From contig NZ_ARYM01000018.1 of the NCBI RefSeq assembly GCF_000685315.1, positions 17,561 to 81,560 on the forward strand: a stretch of 64,000 nt of DNA. The letters run 5' to 3'. This stretch comes from Hyphomonas polymorpha PS728. GTDB taxonomy: Bacteria > Pseudomonadota > Alphaproteobacteria > Caulobacterales > Hyphomonadaceae. The notes under the pieces are model-generated. The model had not been told where the DNA came from. It searched no databases and saw only the letters and a list, made by a program, of their open reading frames with translations. Made by a program: the position numbers and the translations under genes. Positions 1 through 9,243 of the stretch are shown here, piece by piece. Within the stretch, counting starts at the first letter, position 1. Each line of letters starts with the position of its first letter.

Positions 1-335
1 ATATCGGAGTGCTGGCCGTCACGTCTGCCGACCGGCTGAACTCGGGCTGGACCGCTGCCCGCCGGGCCCGCGCGCGCGGACAAAAGACTGCCCTCAGCCA
101 GATCGAACGGTTGATGGAGAGTGTGCCGCGCCATGCGCAGCTGATCACAGTGACAGACGGGCACCCCGCAACGCTGGCCTGGATTGGCGGCGTGAAGGGC
201 CATGCCGTGACGCCGCTGGGCGTTGAGCATTTCGGCCAGACGGGCACAATCGCCGATCTTTACCGGCACTTCATGATTGATGCCGACGCGATCGTCTCGG
301 CGGCCAGCCACCTGTCCCCCGGCAAGAGTCTTTAA
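1..335 (+). CDS. Transketolase / pyruvate dehydrogenase E1-like protein, C-terminal end (5' truncated)
   Basis: The frame is open from the left edge to a TAA at 333-335, so this is the last ~110 residues of a larger gene. The tail carries the sequence GHPATLAWIGGV and then GVEHFGQTGTIADLYRHF, which is typical of the C-terminal domain of thiamine-diphosphate enzymes of the homodimeric pyruvate dehydrogenase E1 / transketolase-like family. That domain does not hold the cofactor; it helps the dimer and substrate channel. The substrate cannot be told from this fragment: a 2-oxoacid dehydrogenase E1 and a 'transketolase C-terminal-containing protein' are both possible. A GTG at position 9 is in frame but is very unlikely to be the true start. 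Confidence 0.75.
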   Translation, partial: IGVLAVTSADRLNSGWTAARRARARGQKTALSQIERLMESVPRHAQLITVTDGHPATLAWIGGVKGHAVTPLGVEHFGQTGTIADLYRHFMIDADAIVSAASHLSPGKSL

Positions 336-472
336 GCCCTCAAGGGCCCATCCTGTTGCAGACAGGGCAGATATGCTGAAACTTTCTTGCGCTCGGGAGA
401 AGAATTCACGCGTTAAAACAACGTGATATTTACCGGTTCATCATAAACCAGGAGTTGGAGCTGGTGCGGTTT

Positions 473-2278
473 ATGATGATCTGCCTAAGGATAAAATCAG
501 GCCTTTGGGCAGCCGCCGTCTGCGCGGCGCTAGGATGGCTGTTGCTACCGCTTGCGGCCTTTGCCGGCGAACCCCTCCGCGCGATGGACATAGCCGGCCT
601 GCCGACCGACGCGGCGTTCACCCCCACTTTCCAGTTTGCTGAGGACATAGACCCTGCCCGCGCGCCTGAAGATGTGATCGCATCTGCTGGCACACTGGAT
701 TTCAAGCCAGCAAGTAGCAGGATACCCCAATTTTCCGCCTGGCAGAGCGATGTATGGCTTCGCTTTGCGCTGAAGAATTCCAGTTCGGATGTGCAGTCCG
801 CAAAGTTTGCCCTGCGGTTTCCCTATCTGCAGCGCACCGATCTTTTTGAAGTACATTCTGACGGCAGTCTGCACCAGAGCACTGCAGGATCTGCAGTTGC
901 GGTTACGGGCACCGGCGTCGCAGCGGCCTATCCCGCTTATCATCTGCTTGTGCCCCCCGGCGAAAGCAGGGAATATTTTGTCCGGGTACGCAGCTCCTCC
1001 CTGATCGTTCTGCCGGTGATTATTGCCTCAGAAGCCAATTTTGCGCGCCGCATCGCCTTGGAAACGCTGGTCTGGAGCCTGATTATCGGCGCGGCCCTCT
1101 CCTTTGCGGTCTATGCGGGCTCCATGTCGTTTGCGGCAGCCAACGGATCATTTCGCATCTACATCTGCTTTGCCCTCTCGGTGGCGATCTATATCCTGCT
1201 TTCTTCAGGGCTCGTCACCGCGATTTTCGGCATGCACTTGCATTTCAATTTCGGCCGGATCGTGTTTTTCACGCAGGCAATGATGATGGCCTTCGGCACC
1301 ATGTTCATCATGGTGTTTCTCGGCATGGAGAAGCAGGCGCCGCGCCTTTATCGTATATTCTATGCTATTGCCTTCATCAGTGCACTGACCGCCATAAGCG
1401 CGGGCCTTCCCTCCTGGATCGGGCGAACCAGCTTTTACATCGCCACCGGAGCAGGTCCTGTCATTCTGGTGGCCGGGTTGGCGATCATGGCGTCGAGCGG
1501 GGTTGCGGGAGCACGCAGCGCGTTGATCGCCTGGCTGCCCTGCCTGCTGGCAACGGTATGGATTCACCTGCGCATGGCGGGCGTGACGCCCTATCTGCCG
1601 ATCAACCTGTTCCTGCTGCCGCTCGCCTTTGCCTTCATGCTGGCCTATCTGAGCGCGGTGCTGGGCGGTCAGGCGCGGCAGGCCGAGTTCTGGTCAAACT
1701 CAGATGCAATGACCGGCCTTGGCAACCGGCGTCTGCTGGACCGGATCTGCGAACTGGAAAACCGCCAGACAAGCGAACGCTACAGCGCCGCCGTCGCGAT
1801 TGATCTCGACAATTTCCGGCTGATCAATGAAACCTTTGGCCATACGGCTGGCGATGCCGTCCTCGTGTCGATGGCCGAAAAGCTGCGAGTGCACTTTGGC
1901 GGCCGGGGCGATATTTTCCGGACAGGCGGGGACGAATTCCTGATCCTCGGATACCACTGGCAGAGCCGAATGGACATCATCACCCAGGCCAACACCTTCC
2001 TGCAATCGGCCCAGGCCGCCCTGCAGCATGAGGGAAATTACATCAACGTGGGCGCGAGTATCGGCATCGCCTTCCACGATCACCGGACGGGCTTTGCTGG
2101 CATGCTGCGCCAGGCCGACGCAGAGCTATACCATGTGAAATCGTCCGGACGCGGCGTAATCCGCATCGCAGACCAGCGCAAACGCGATCGCCGCCGCAGC
2201 GAACCGGTTATCTTTGCCGACAATGATGACACTGAAGAACGCGTTGCCCGGATGTTCGGCACATCTAACCGGAACTGA
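473..2278 (+). CDS. Membrane diguanylate cyclase with 7TMR-DISM sensor and GGDEF domain
   Basis: Predicted to make cyclic di-GMP from two GTP at the inner membrane. Counting from an in-frame TTG at 455, it has an N-terminal hydrophobic signal segment, a periplasmic domain of ~150 residues of the 7TMR-DISM extracellular type, about seven membrane helices (~residues 200-400), and a cytoplasmic GGDEF domain (~420-590). The active-site motif is an intact GGDEF at residues 491-495, just after the sequence FRT. I see no RxxD inhibitory site upstream of it, so product feedback may be absent. No EAL domain follows. I prefer ATG 473 over TTG 455 because a GGAG lies about 12 nt upstream of the ATG; ATG 476 is also possible. 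The signal sensed is unknown. A c-di-GMP enzyme fits a genome that builds Tad adhesion pili. Confidence 0.88.
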   Translation: MMICLRIKSGLWAAAVCAALGWLLLPLAAFAGEPLRAMDIAGLPTDAAFTPTFQFAEDIDPARAPEDVIASAGTLDFKPASSRIPQFSAWQSDVWLRFALKNSSSDVQSAKFALRFPYLQRTDLFEVHSDGSLHQSTAGSAVAVTGTGVAAAYPAYHLLVPPGESREYFVRVRSSSLIVLPVIIASEANFARRIALETLVWSLIIGAALSFAVYAGSMSFAAANGSFRIYICFALSVAIYILLSSGLVTAIFGMHLHFNFGRIVFFTQAMMMAFGTMFIMVFLGMEKQAPRLYRIFYAIAFISALTAISAGLPSWIGRTSFYIATGAGPVILVAGLAIMASSGVAGARSALIAWLPCLLATVWIHLRMAGVTPYLPINLFLLPLAFAFMLAYLSAVLGGQARQAEFWSNSDAMTGLGNRRLLDRICELENRQTSERYSAAVAIDLDNFRLINETFGHTAGDAVLVSMAEKLRVHFGGRGDIFRTGGDEFLILGYHWQSRMDIITQANTFLQSAQAALQHEGNYINVGASIGIAFHDHRTGFAGMLRQADAELYHVKSSGRGVIRIADQRKRDRRRSEPVIFADNDDTEERVARMFGTSNRN

Positions 2279-2293
2279 ATCGGCGCGCGGCGT

Positions 2294-3136
2294 CTAGACC
2301 AGAATTTCGTAGAGATCCGTTCTCCGGTCACGGAAGAAACCCCACGCAGCCCTTGCCCGGTCGACATGGTCCAGATCAAAGGTGGCAAGGATCACGCCCT
2401 CCTGATCGCGGTCCATATCCGTGACGATCTCACCTGTCTCGTCGGTGATGAAGCTGGTCCCGTAGAAAACCTGCCCTTGCTCGTTGCCCACACGGTTTGC
2501 TGCGACGACGGGAATGACATTCGCAACAGCGTGCCCCTGCATGCCCCGGCGCCAGCGCGCGGCGGTATCGAGGGAAGCGTCCTGCGGCTCGGCGCCAATC
2601 GCGGTGGGATAGAGCAGCACATCGGCGCCCATAAGCGCCATTGAGCGGGCCGCCTCCGGGAACCACTGGTCCCAGCAGATGCCGACGCCAATGCGGCCCT
2701 TCATCGTGTTCCACACGCGGAAGCCGGTATCACCCGGCCGGAAGTAGAATTTTTCCTGATAGCCCGGCCCATCAGGAATATGGCTTTTGCGATAGACGCC
2801 AAGCGGCGTTCCATCCGCATCGATCACCACGATGGAGTTGAAATAGAGCGGGCCTTCCTTCTCATAGATCGAGACCGGAATAACCACCCCAAGTTCTGCA
2901 GCAAGCTCCGAGAGCTGATGAACGGCCGGATGCTCCTGCCATTCGATCGCGCGGGCGAAATGCTCTTCTTCCTGCGTCTTGCAGAAATAATAGCCGCAGA
3001 AAAGCTCCGGAGGCAGAATGACATCTGCGCCTTTGGCGGCGGCATCGCGAACGAAACCGGCAACCCGGTCGATATTTTGCTGAGCATCATCGGTGGGCGT
3101 GAACTGGATGGCGGCGAGCGTGATCTTGCGGGTCAT
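2294..3136 (-). CDS. aguB: N-carbamoylputrescine amidase
   Basis: Hydrolyses N-carbamoylputrescine to putrescine, CO2 and ammonia, the last step of the agmatine route to polyamines. The 280-residue protein is a full-length nitrilase-superfamily member with the Glu-Lys-Cys triad: Glu44 in PPELFCGYYF, the lysine in YRKSHIPDGPGY (~residue 118) and the cysteine in GVGICWDQWFPE (~155). The last two stretches are characteristic of the plant/bacterial carbamoylputrescine amidase group rather than general nitrilases. It lies 16 nt downstream of aguA on the same strand, so the two are probably co-transcribed. The start is ATG 3136 with an AGGAGG-like site (GGAGGCTCTGCCC on the minus strand) in front. 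Confidence 0.93.
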   Translation of the reverse strand: MTRKITLAAIQFTPTDDAQQNIDRVAGFVRDAAAKGADVILPPELFCGYYFCKTQEEEHFARAIEWQEHPAVHQLSELAAELGVVIPVSIYEKEGPLYFNSIVVIDADGTPLGVYRKSHIPDGPGYQEKFYFRPGDTGFRVWNTMKGRIGVGICWDQWFPEAARSMALMGADVLLYPTAIGAEPQDASLDTAARWRRGMQGHAVANVIPVVAANRVGNEQGQVFYGTSFITDETGEIVTDMDRDQEGVILATFDLDHVDRARAAWGFFRDRRTDLYEILV

Positions 3137-3152
3137 GGGCAGAGCCTCCTTC

Positions 3153-4136
3153 TCAGGCGGGGATTTCGCGGGTCATGCAGTGGAAGCTTCCACCGCCCGC
3201 CAGAATGGCGCGCGCTGGCAGGCCGATGACTTCGCGGCCCGGAAACAGCGCCTTGAGTTCAGACAGGGCCACCGCCGAGAAGCGGTCTTCATAGATTGGC
3301 ACCAGCACGGCGCGGTTGGTAATCGTGAAGTTCATATGGCTTGCCGGAACCGGTACGCCATCCCCGAAATGCACAAAGCCCGGCGAGGGTATGCTCGACA
3401 CCATCAGGCCATGGGACACGAGCGTCCGCTCTATCTCCTGCAGGGTCTCGGCATTGGGGTCGTTCTGATCAGAAGGATGCTGGCAAAGCACATGGCCCGG
3501 CGCGATGAAGCGCGCGATGTTATCGACATGGCCATCGGTATGATCGTTCATCAGGCCATCCCCCAGCCAGATGAACTCGTCCACGCCGAGGGCGGCTGTC
3601 AGGCTCGCCTCGATCTCCGCCTGGGCAAGGTGGGGGTTGCGATTGGGGTTGAGCAGGCATTGGCGGGTTGTCAGCAGACGGCCTTCGCCGTCCGCATCGA
3701 TGCCGCCGCCTTCCAGGATCATGGCATGGCGGCGCATGGGCAGGCCTTCGACGCCGGCAACAGCGCCGGCCGTCTCGGTGTCGCCGTCCATCAGGTATTT
3801 TCCGCCCCAGCCGTTGAAGCGGAACACCTGTGCCTGGCGGGAAGCGCCGGCGCCGGTCACGATCGGGCCGGTATCCCGCAGCCAGATGTCGCCGGTCGGG
3901 ATCTCGACGATCTCCCCTGCCCCGCCGGTGGCGAGCCGCGCAGAGGCGGCCGCCTCCCGTGATCCACAGGCGATCTTCACTGGGACGTATTCAGCCGCCT
4001 TGCGGATGAAGGCGGAAACTTCCGACCGGGCCGCTGTCAGGTCGCCGCCCCATTCCTCGGCAAGGCGGGGCCAGCCGGCCCAGAGGGCCGCTTGCGGGGC
4101 CCATTCGGGCGGAAGATGCAGGGTTGTATCAGTCAT
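3153..4136 (-). CDS. aguA: Agmatine deiminase
   Basis: Converts agmatine to N-carbamoylputrescine and ammonia, feeding aguB directly downstream. The protein has 327 residues, slightly short for the porphyromonas-type peptidyl-arginine deiminase family (usually 340-370). Family landmarks are the N-terminal PPEWAPQAALWAGWP, WLRDTGP with the catalytic aspartate, LEGGGIDADGEG, the histidine-rich DHTDGHVDN, and the nucleophilic Cys320 in GGGSFHC near the C terminus. All catalytic positions that I can recognise are present. Together with aguB this gives the two-step agmatine to putrescine pathway; the arginine decarboxylase that would supply agmatine is not in the window. The start ATG 4136 has only a weak CGGA-like ribosome site. 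Confidence 0.93.
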   Translation of the reverse strand: MTDTTLHLPPEWAPQAALWAGWPRLAEEWGGDLTAARSEVSAFIRKAAEYVPVKIACGSREAAASARLATGGAGEIVEIPTGDIWLRDTGPIVTGAGASRQAQVFRFNGWGGKYLMDGDTETAGAVAGVEGLPMRRHAMILEGGGIDADGEGRLLTTRQCLLNPNRNPHLAQAEIEASLTAALGVDEFIWLGDGLMNDHTDGHVDNIARFIAPGHVLCQHPSDQNDPNAETLQEIERTLVSHGLMVSSIPSPGFVHFGDGVPVPASHMNFTITNRAVLVPIYEDRFSAVALSELKALFPGREVIGLPARAILAGGGSFHCMTREIPA

Positions 4137-4170
4137 GTCATCCGGGCCTTGCCACAGCTTGGGTCAAACG

Positions 4171-4198
4171 AAAAGGGCGGCCCCGAAAGACCGCCCCC
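4171..4198 (-). terminator. Intrinsic terminator after the TonB receptor gene
   Basis: On the minus strand GGGCGG pairs with CCGCCC around a 10-nt loop, followed at once by TTTT and a T-rich stretch. It lies 31 nt downstream of the TonB receptor stop codon and upstream of aguA, so aguA-aguB should have a separate promoter in the short space 4137-4170. Confidence 0.75.
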
Positions 4199-4228
4199 TC
4201 ATATAGTGAGCCTTCAGCGAATTTCCGC

Positions 4229-7200
4229 TTAGAAGGTGTATTTCAGGCCGAGGCGAACCTGCCAGAGCGAAGCCGAGTTGATCGCCGAAGCGTTGTCGAC
4301 CGCCGGGCTGAACGAAGTGACGATCAGGCGGCCCTGTGCGTCGATTCCGCTGATTCCGTACAGCTGGGCGTTGCCGGGGAAGCCATGCTCTTTCATCACG
4401 CCCCAGTCATCGTTCAGCAGGTTGCCGACATTGCGGATGACCATGAATGCTTCGGTGCGGTCATCAGCGCGCAGGCCCGGGAACTCCTGGGCGAGACGGA
4501 TGTCGAAGCGCGAGCGCCACGGATCGGTCTGCGAGTTACGGTCAGCGATCGTACCGCGCATCGCGCTCAGGTCGCTGTTGCTGTTGATGTAGTTCACGAG
4601 GTTCTGCACAGCCGTGGCATTGGACGACGGCGACAGAACCGGGTCGTTCACGCCGGTCGGGATGTAGGCCAGGTTACGAGCGGAGTTGTTGCCCACAGTG
4701 AACGCGTTGGTGCTGCCAATCGTGTAGCTGTAAGGCGCGCCTTCGTTGGCCGTTGCGAACAGCGATGCCTTCGTGGCGAAGTTCTTGATGAACTCTTTAC
4801 GGAGGTTCAGGTTGAACGTGAACCGGTGCGGGATCACGTAGTCGCTGTTGCCGAGGTCCATGTTCACCGGATCGAAGGTCTGGACGTTCGACCAGTTCGA
4901 GAAGGCCACCGATGAAGTCATCGGGTTGACGTCCTTGGCCTGGGTGAAGGCGTAGCCAGCGGTCCAGTCGATGCCGTTGCCATAGTCTTTCGACAGGCCA
5001 ACCGACACAGTGCGTGCCCAGCCTTTTTCTTCGGCATTGGTGAGCAGGAAGTCGTTCGTGTTGCCCGTATAGACCGGGCGGCCATCCGCTGCGGTCCGGG
5101 TCTGGGTGAACGAGATCGGCAGGACGTAAGCGGCTTCGTTCGTTTTCGACACGAGGAAGTCGAGCATCAGGCGCCAGTCATCACCATACCAGGCATCTGC
5201 CGAACCGAAGTCGATCACGGTGCCGAGGGCAGCTTTCCACTCGGACGGGATTTCGAAATCAGGGTCGAGCGCATTGACCGGGCCCGCACCAGCCGACGCA
5301 TTTGCGGCAGCCATGGCCGCAATCGCTTCGTCAGGCACAGTGAAGAAGGGATCGCCACTGCCGAAGGTGAAGGTGCTGAGGTTTCTGTTGCGAACGCGGT
5401 AATCGAACAGTGTCACGCCGTTGTTGGAGTAGTTGTTCGAGATCCAGACGTTCGGGTTGCCGCCCGAATAGAGACCGATGCCGCCATGGAAGCGGATGTC
5501 GTTCGTGTAGTCATACTTGAACCCAAGACGCGGCTGCAGAAGGTCGCGGCCATCCATCGTGGCATTGTTGGCGAAGCCGTAAGCCGTCTGGAAACGCGGG
5601 TTAAGCAGCGGCTCGTCGCCCGAGGTGTAGGTGTCGTAGCGCAGACCGGCCGTCAGTTCGAGGGCGGGCGTGACCTGCCATTTGTCCTGCAGGTAGAAGG
5701 TATTGATCTCATAGCCGAACTGGGCGGCGCCGTCGTTTGGATTGTTGGTGCCGGCGGCGTTCTGATAGCGGAAGTCGTCGATGTTTCCGGCTGCGAAATC
5801 GGAGATGCCGGTGATGCCGCCGTTGGCGAACTGACCGAAGATCCAAAGGCCACGCGTTCTCTGGATGAAGGCGTTGAACACATCGAGTTCTTCACGCTCC
5901 GCGCCGAAGGTCAGGCGGTGGTCGCCAAGCTGCCAGTTGGCTTTGGCCTTGTAGACGTCGGAGGTGTAGATCAGGTCGTTGAAGTGACGGCTGTCATCGG
6001 CGCCGAGATAGATGGTGGACGTGCCACCAGCCGTGTTCGGCACGATGACCTGAACTTCGCCCCAGCCGCTATTGCCGACAACCGGGTCTGCGACAGCGTC
6101 AAACTCGACGCGGGTAAAACGCAGCTCGGTGTTGAAATTGTCGGTCCAGTCAGAGTTCAGCGAGGCGGAATAGCTCTCGAGCAGGCCGCCGCGCTTATAG
6201 AAGTGGTTGCCATCGGAAACCTGCGTCGTACTGGAGTCAGACGGGTTGAAGTTGAAGGCTTCATTCTTGGTGTAGGAAACAGCGGCACGCTGACGGTCCG
6301 TGATGTTCCAGTCCAGTTTTGCAAAGATTTTCTCGTCTTCGACCGGGATGGAGGTCGGGATACCGCCGGCTTCGTAGCCGTACTGGTTCACGGCGATGTC
6401 GATGACCTGCTGGTACACAGCCGGGTCGACGCGGGCGAACGCCGGGGAGTTGTCGAACTGGTTGACCGCTTCATTCTTCTCGTAGGAGCCGAAGAAGAAC
6501 AGCTTGTCCTGGATGATCGGGCCGCCGATGTTGAAGCCGTAGCGCTTGTCTTCAAAATCCTGGGTGGCAATCTTGTTGCCTTCCACGGAGTCGCCGCGCA
6601 GGTCCTGGTTGGTGTAGTCGAAGAACAGGCCCCCATGGAAGGAGTTGGTGCCCGACTTGGTGACGGCGTTGATGTTACAGGCGGTGAACAGGCCGTATTC
6701 AACGTCGAACGGCGCCAGCTCGACCGACACTTGCTGGATCGAGTCATAGCTGAACGGCATGCTCTCGGTCGGGTAACCGTTCGAGTTCAGGCCGAAGCTG
6801 TCGGAGAGGCGGGCGCCATCAACGGTCAGCGAGTTGTAGCGCGGGTTGGCGCCTGCGCAGCTGATGGCATCCACGAAACCATCATCGATGTAGATGCGCG
6901 GGTCGAGACGCAGGGCATCTTTCAGGTCGCGCGAGATGGCCGGAATGTTTTCAAGGGTGTCGAGGTTGTAGGAGCTGGACGGGCCGGTTGCGACGTTGGC
7001 GATGGCAGCAGAGCCGGTCACCACAACCGTGTCGAGACGGGCGGTGTCGTCGGCAGCAGCCGTCACGATGTTAACCACGGAGGTTTCACCCAGACCGGTG
7101 TACACGTTCTCGACGCGGCTTGTGACGACGTCATTGCCAGAGACGGTGAAGCTGAACGGACCGCCGATACGCAGGTTCTGCACCGTGTAGAGGCCGTTCG

Positions 7201-7399
7201 AACCGGTGGTAGCAGTCGTAACCGTACCCGTGGGCTGGTGAACGACGGTAACGGTGGCGCCAGCAACAGGCTGTCCTGCCGAATCCGTTACGACACCGCG
7301 AGCGTCAGACGTGGTTACCTGAGCGTAGACGGCAGCCACCGGCGCCAGGGCCGCGAGCGCTGCAATCGATGCGCTACGCGCAAAGAAATTCTTGATCAT
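4229..7399 (-). CDS. Oar-like TonB-dependent outer membrane receptor
   Basis: A 1056-residue outer membrane protein with a Sec signal peptide (cleavage probably after VYAQ, ~residue 27). Next comes a carboxypeptidase-regulatory-like beta-sandwich domain (~30-110, starting DARGVVTDSAGQPVAGATV), a TonB plug (~125-245) and a long beta barrel ending in the terminal aromatic LGLKYTF. This arrangement is that of Oar proteins of myxobacteria and of Caulobacterales/Sphingomonadales receptors. The ligand is not known for most of them; large substrates or protein export have been proposed. Two cysteines in the plug (in AISCAGANPRYN and LFTACNIN) may form a disulfide. The gene stands alone with its own terminator. 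The ATG at 7399 has GGGGAAATCCAA in front. No Fur box was seen upstream. Confidence 0.85.
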   Translation of the reverse strand: MIKNFFARSASIAALAALAPVAAVYAQVTTSDARGVVTDSAGQPVAGATVTVVHQPTGTVTTATTGSNGLYTVQNLRIGGPFSFTVSGNDVVTSRVENVYTGLGETSVVNIVTAAADDTARLDTVVVTGSAAIANVATGPSSSYNLDTLENIPAISRDLKDALRLDPRIYIDDGFVDAISCAGANPRYNSLTVDGARLSDSFGLNSNGYPTESMPFSYDSIQQVSVELAPFDVEYGLFTACNINAVTKSGTNSFHGGLFFDYTNQDLRGDSVEGNKIATQDFEDKRYGFNIGGPIIQDKLFFFGSYEKNEAVNQFDNSPAFARVDPAVYQQVIDIAVNQYGYEAGGIPTSIPVEDEKIFAKLDWNITDRQRAAVSYTKNEAFNFNPSDSSTTQVSDGNHFYKRGGLLESYSASLNSDWTDNFNTELRFTRVEFDAVADPVVGNSGWGEVQVIVPNTAGGTSTIYLGADDSRHFNDLIYTSDVYKAKANWQLGDHRLTFGAEREELDVFNAFIQRTRGLWIFGQFANGGITGISDFAAGNIDDFRYQNAAGTNNPNDGAAQFGYEINTFYLQDKWQVTPALELTAGLRYDTYTSGDEPLLNPRFQTAYGFANNATMDGRDLLQPRLGFKYDYTNDIRFHGGIGLYSGGNPNVWISNNYSNNGVTLFDYRVRNRNLSTFTFGSGDPFFTVPDEAIAAMAAANASAGAGPVNALDPDFEIPSEWKAALGTVIDFGSADAWYGDDWRLMLDFLVSKTNEAAYVLPISFTQTRTAADGRPVYTGNTNDFLLTNAEEKGWARTVSVGLSKDYGNGIDWTAGYAFTQAKDVNPMTSSVAFSNWSNVQTFDPVNMDLGNSDYVIPHRFTFNLNLRKEFIKNFATKASLFATANEGAPYSYTIGSTNAFTVGNNSARNLAYIPTGVNDPVLSPSSNATAVQNLVNYINSNSDLSAMRGTIADRNSQTDPWRSRFDIRLAQEFPGLRADDRTEAFMVIRNVGNLLNDDWGVMKEHGFPGNAQLYGISGIDAQGRLIVTSFSPAVDNASAINSASLWQVRLGLKYTF

Positions 7400-7660
7400 T
7401 TGGATTTCCCCGAATTTCGACCATCACCACAGCCCCCTCGCGAGACCGGGTTTGGCGAGGCCTTAACCCCGCTGAGTGACAGATTAGTGACAAGCGTTTG
7501 AAGGTTCAGCATCGCATTTCGGCTCGCGTACGGTTTTTCCGCTGCGATGCAAAAATGACACGCTGTTAATAACCCCGGAGGCCCCGGAAGCGGTCTCTGC
7601 CCCTGTATCTGTGCCGATAATGCGGCCATAAGACAGGCACCAACCTCCCTGGAAGTGGCA
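7400..7660. promoter_or_regulatory. Divergent intergenic region, TonB receptor / glycosyltransferase
   Basis: This 261-nt stretch separates two divergent genes and must carry both promoters. I could not pick convincing -35/-10 pairs. It holds an AT-rich patch near 7550-7575 (AAAAATGACACGCTGTTAATAA) and no recognisable Fur, CtrA or riboswitch signature. Small open frames here have no ribosome sites and were not called. Confidence 0.4.
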
Positions 7661-9238
7661 ATGACCAATTTGACAGCACCCGCGCGCCCTCAGATCTTTG
7701 AGCGGCTCACCCTGGCCGCCCTTGGTCTGCTGCTGATTCTGCGAATCATTGCGGTTATCATCTCCCCGCTCGAACTGTATGCCGACGAGGCGCAATACTG
7801 GCGCTGGGGCCAAGCGCTGGAATGGGGTTACTATTCCAAACCGCCGATGATCGCCTGGGTGATCCATCTGACCACGGCGCTGTTCGGAATCCATGAATGG
7901 TCGGTGCGGCTGGCCGCGCCCCTGCTCCACACGGCTGCCGCAGGTCTGATCTTCCTGACGGGGCGCACGATGCTGGATGCGCGCGCGGGCTTCTTTGCCG
8001 CCCTGCTCTATGCGCTGATGCCCTCGGTGGTGCTCTCGTCCAATGTGCTGTCGACAGATGGCGTGCTGATGCCCTTCTGGTGCGCCGGACTTTATCTTCT
8101 CTGGCGCCTGCGCAGCGGTGAGGGACGTTGGGCATCTGCCGCGCTGCTCGGCGGCGTGATCGGCGCGGGAATGCTGTCAAAATATGCGATGCTGTATTTC
8201 CTGATCGGCCTGGCGCTTGCCTGCCTGATCGATGCGCCGACCCGGCGAGCAATCCTGACGCCGCGCGGCCTGCTGGCGGGCGTCATCGCCGCGCTGATCG
8301 TGGCGCCGCACTTTGCCTGGAATGCCGCCAATGATTTTGCCACCGTCAGCCACACGGTCGACAACGCCAATCTTGGCGGCGACCTGTTCAACCCGGAGAA
8401 TGCGCTGACCTGGTTTGCAGACCAGCTCGGCATGTTCGGACCAGTCAGCTTTCTGGCGCTGCTGGCCGGCCTGTTCCTCTACCGGTCGCGCCGGGGCGAG
8501 GAGGCCAGCCCCGAGCGCTGGCTGCTCTGCTTCATCCTGCCGGTGCTGATCTTCATCCTCGGCCAGGCCGTTCTCTCGCGCGCGCACGCCAACTGGACCG
8601 CCACGGCCTATCCCGGCGCGGCGCTGCTGGTGGCCATCTGGTTCAGCCGGGGCACGGCCCTGACATTATGGGCGAGCCTGGGGCTGAACCTGCTGGTTGC
8701 TGGTCTGTTCATGGCGATGACAATGCTGCCGCCCGCCTCCACGACCGATCTGGGACTGGACAATGCCATGAAGCGGACCCGCGGCTGGGAGGCTTCTGCC
8801 CAGCAGGTGTTTGCAGAGGCTGAGCGCCTCGGCGCCACTGCCGTGCTGGTAGATGAACGCGAGGCCTGGCATGGGCTGGACTTCTATGCCCGAGACCGGA
8901 AGCTGCCGCTGATTTCCTGGCGCCGCTATGCTGGCCCGAAAAGCTTTTCGGAGAGGCAGCCGCTGGAGGGCGCGATTGCAGAGCGCGTGCTGATCGCTTC
9001 GGTTCATGCGGATCTGCGGCCACGCCTGCGCAGTGATTTTGCCAGCTTCGAGCCGGCTGGCCAGGTGCGGATAGACCTGGGCAAGCGCGGCAATGGCTGC
9101 CCGATCAGCCGGGTTTTCCAGCTCTATATAGGAGAAGGGTATAACCCGCCCGAACGCACGCGCGAATGGGAGAACCAGTTCATCGGCGAGATGGAATTCC
9201 CCGAACCGCCCTGCCTTTCAGCCGCCTATGGCGGCTGA
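7661..9238 (+). CDS. Glycosyltransferase family 39-type polyprenyl-phosphate glycosyltransferase
   Basis: A polytopic inner-membrane protein of ~525 residues. The first cytoplasmic/periplasmic loop contains ADEAQYWRWGQALEWGYYSKPP, the acidic DE-plus-aromatic signature of GT39/ArnT/PMT-like enzymes that transfer a sugar from a lipid-phosphate donor to an acceptor on the periplasmic side. About ten hydrophobic segments fill residues ~20-370, followed by a soluble C-terminal portion of ~150 residues. The acceptor (lipid A, protein or polysaccharide) cannot be deduced, and no partner biosynthesis genes are adjacent. ATG 7661 is preferred over the in-frame GTG 7655 because GGAAG lies 5 nt upstream of it. 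The last codons form half of a strong hairpin shared with the convergent msrA. Confidence 0.82.
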   Translation: MTNLTAPARPQIFERLTLAALGLLLILRIIAVIISPLELYADEAQYWRWGQALEWGYYSKPPMIAWVIHLTTALFGIHEWSVRLAAPLLHTAAAGLIFLTGRTMLDARAGFFAALLYALMPSVVLSSNVLSTDGVLMPFWCAGLYLLWRLRSGEGRWASAALLGGVIGAGMLSKYAMLYFLIGLALACLIDAPTRRAILTPRGLLAGVIAALIVAPHFAWNAANDFATVSHTVDNANLGGDLFNPENALTWFADQLGMFGPVSFLALLAGLFLYRSRRGEEASPERWLLCFILPVLIFILGQAVLSRAHANWTATAYPGAALLVAIWFSRGTALTLWASLGLNLLVAGLFMAMTMLPPASTTDLGLDNAMKRTRGWEASAQQVFAEAERLGATAVLVDEREAWHGLDFYARDRKLPLISWRRYAGPKSFSERQPLEGAIAERVLIASVHADLRPRLRSDFASFEPAGQVRIDLGKRGNGCPISRVFQLYIGEGYNPPERTREWENQFIGEMEFPEPPCLSAAYGG

Positions 9239-9242
9239 AAGG
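9214..9242. terminator. Perfect 13-bp hairpin between convergent genes
   Basis: CCTTTCAGCCGCC and GGCGGCTGAAAGG form a perfect stem around the loop TAT. The hairpin contains the last codons and stop of the glycosyltransferase gene and ends 2 nt beyond the msrA stop. It is symmetrical and so could act on both transcripts. There is no classical T run after it, so it may stop transcription poorly and mainly protect mRNA 3' ends. Confidence 0.5.
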
Positions 9243-9243
9243 C

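Noticed and set aside
336..350. Terminator after the transketolase-like gene
   Set aside because: GCCCT/GGGC forms only a 4-bp stem with no T run.
5486..7501. 671-codon plus-strand open frame opposite the TonB receptor
   Set aside because: It is a shadow of the receptor gene: long because of the GC-rich codon pattern, with low-complexity Gly/Val/Arg and no family features.
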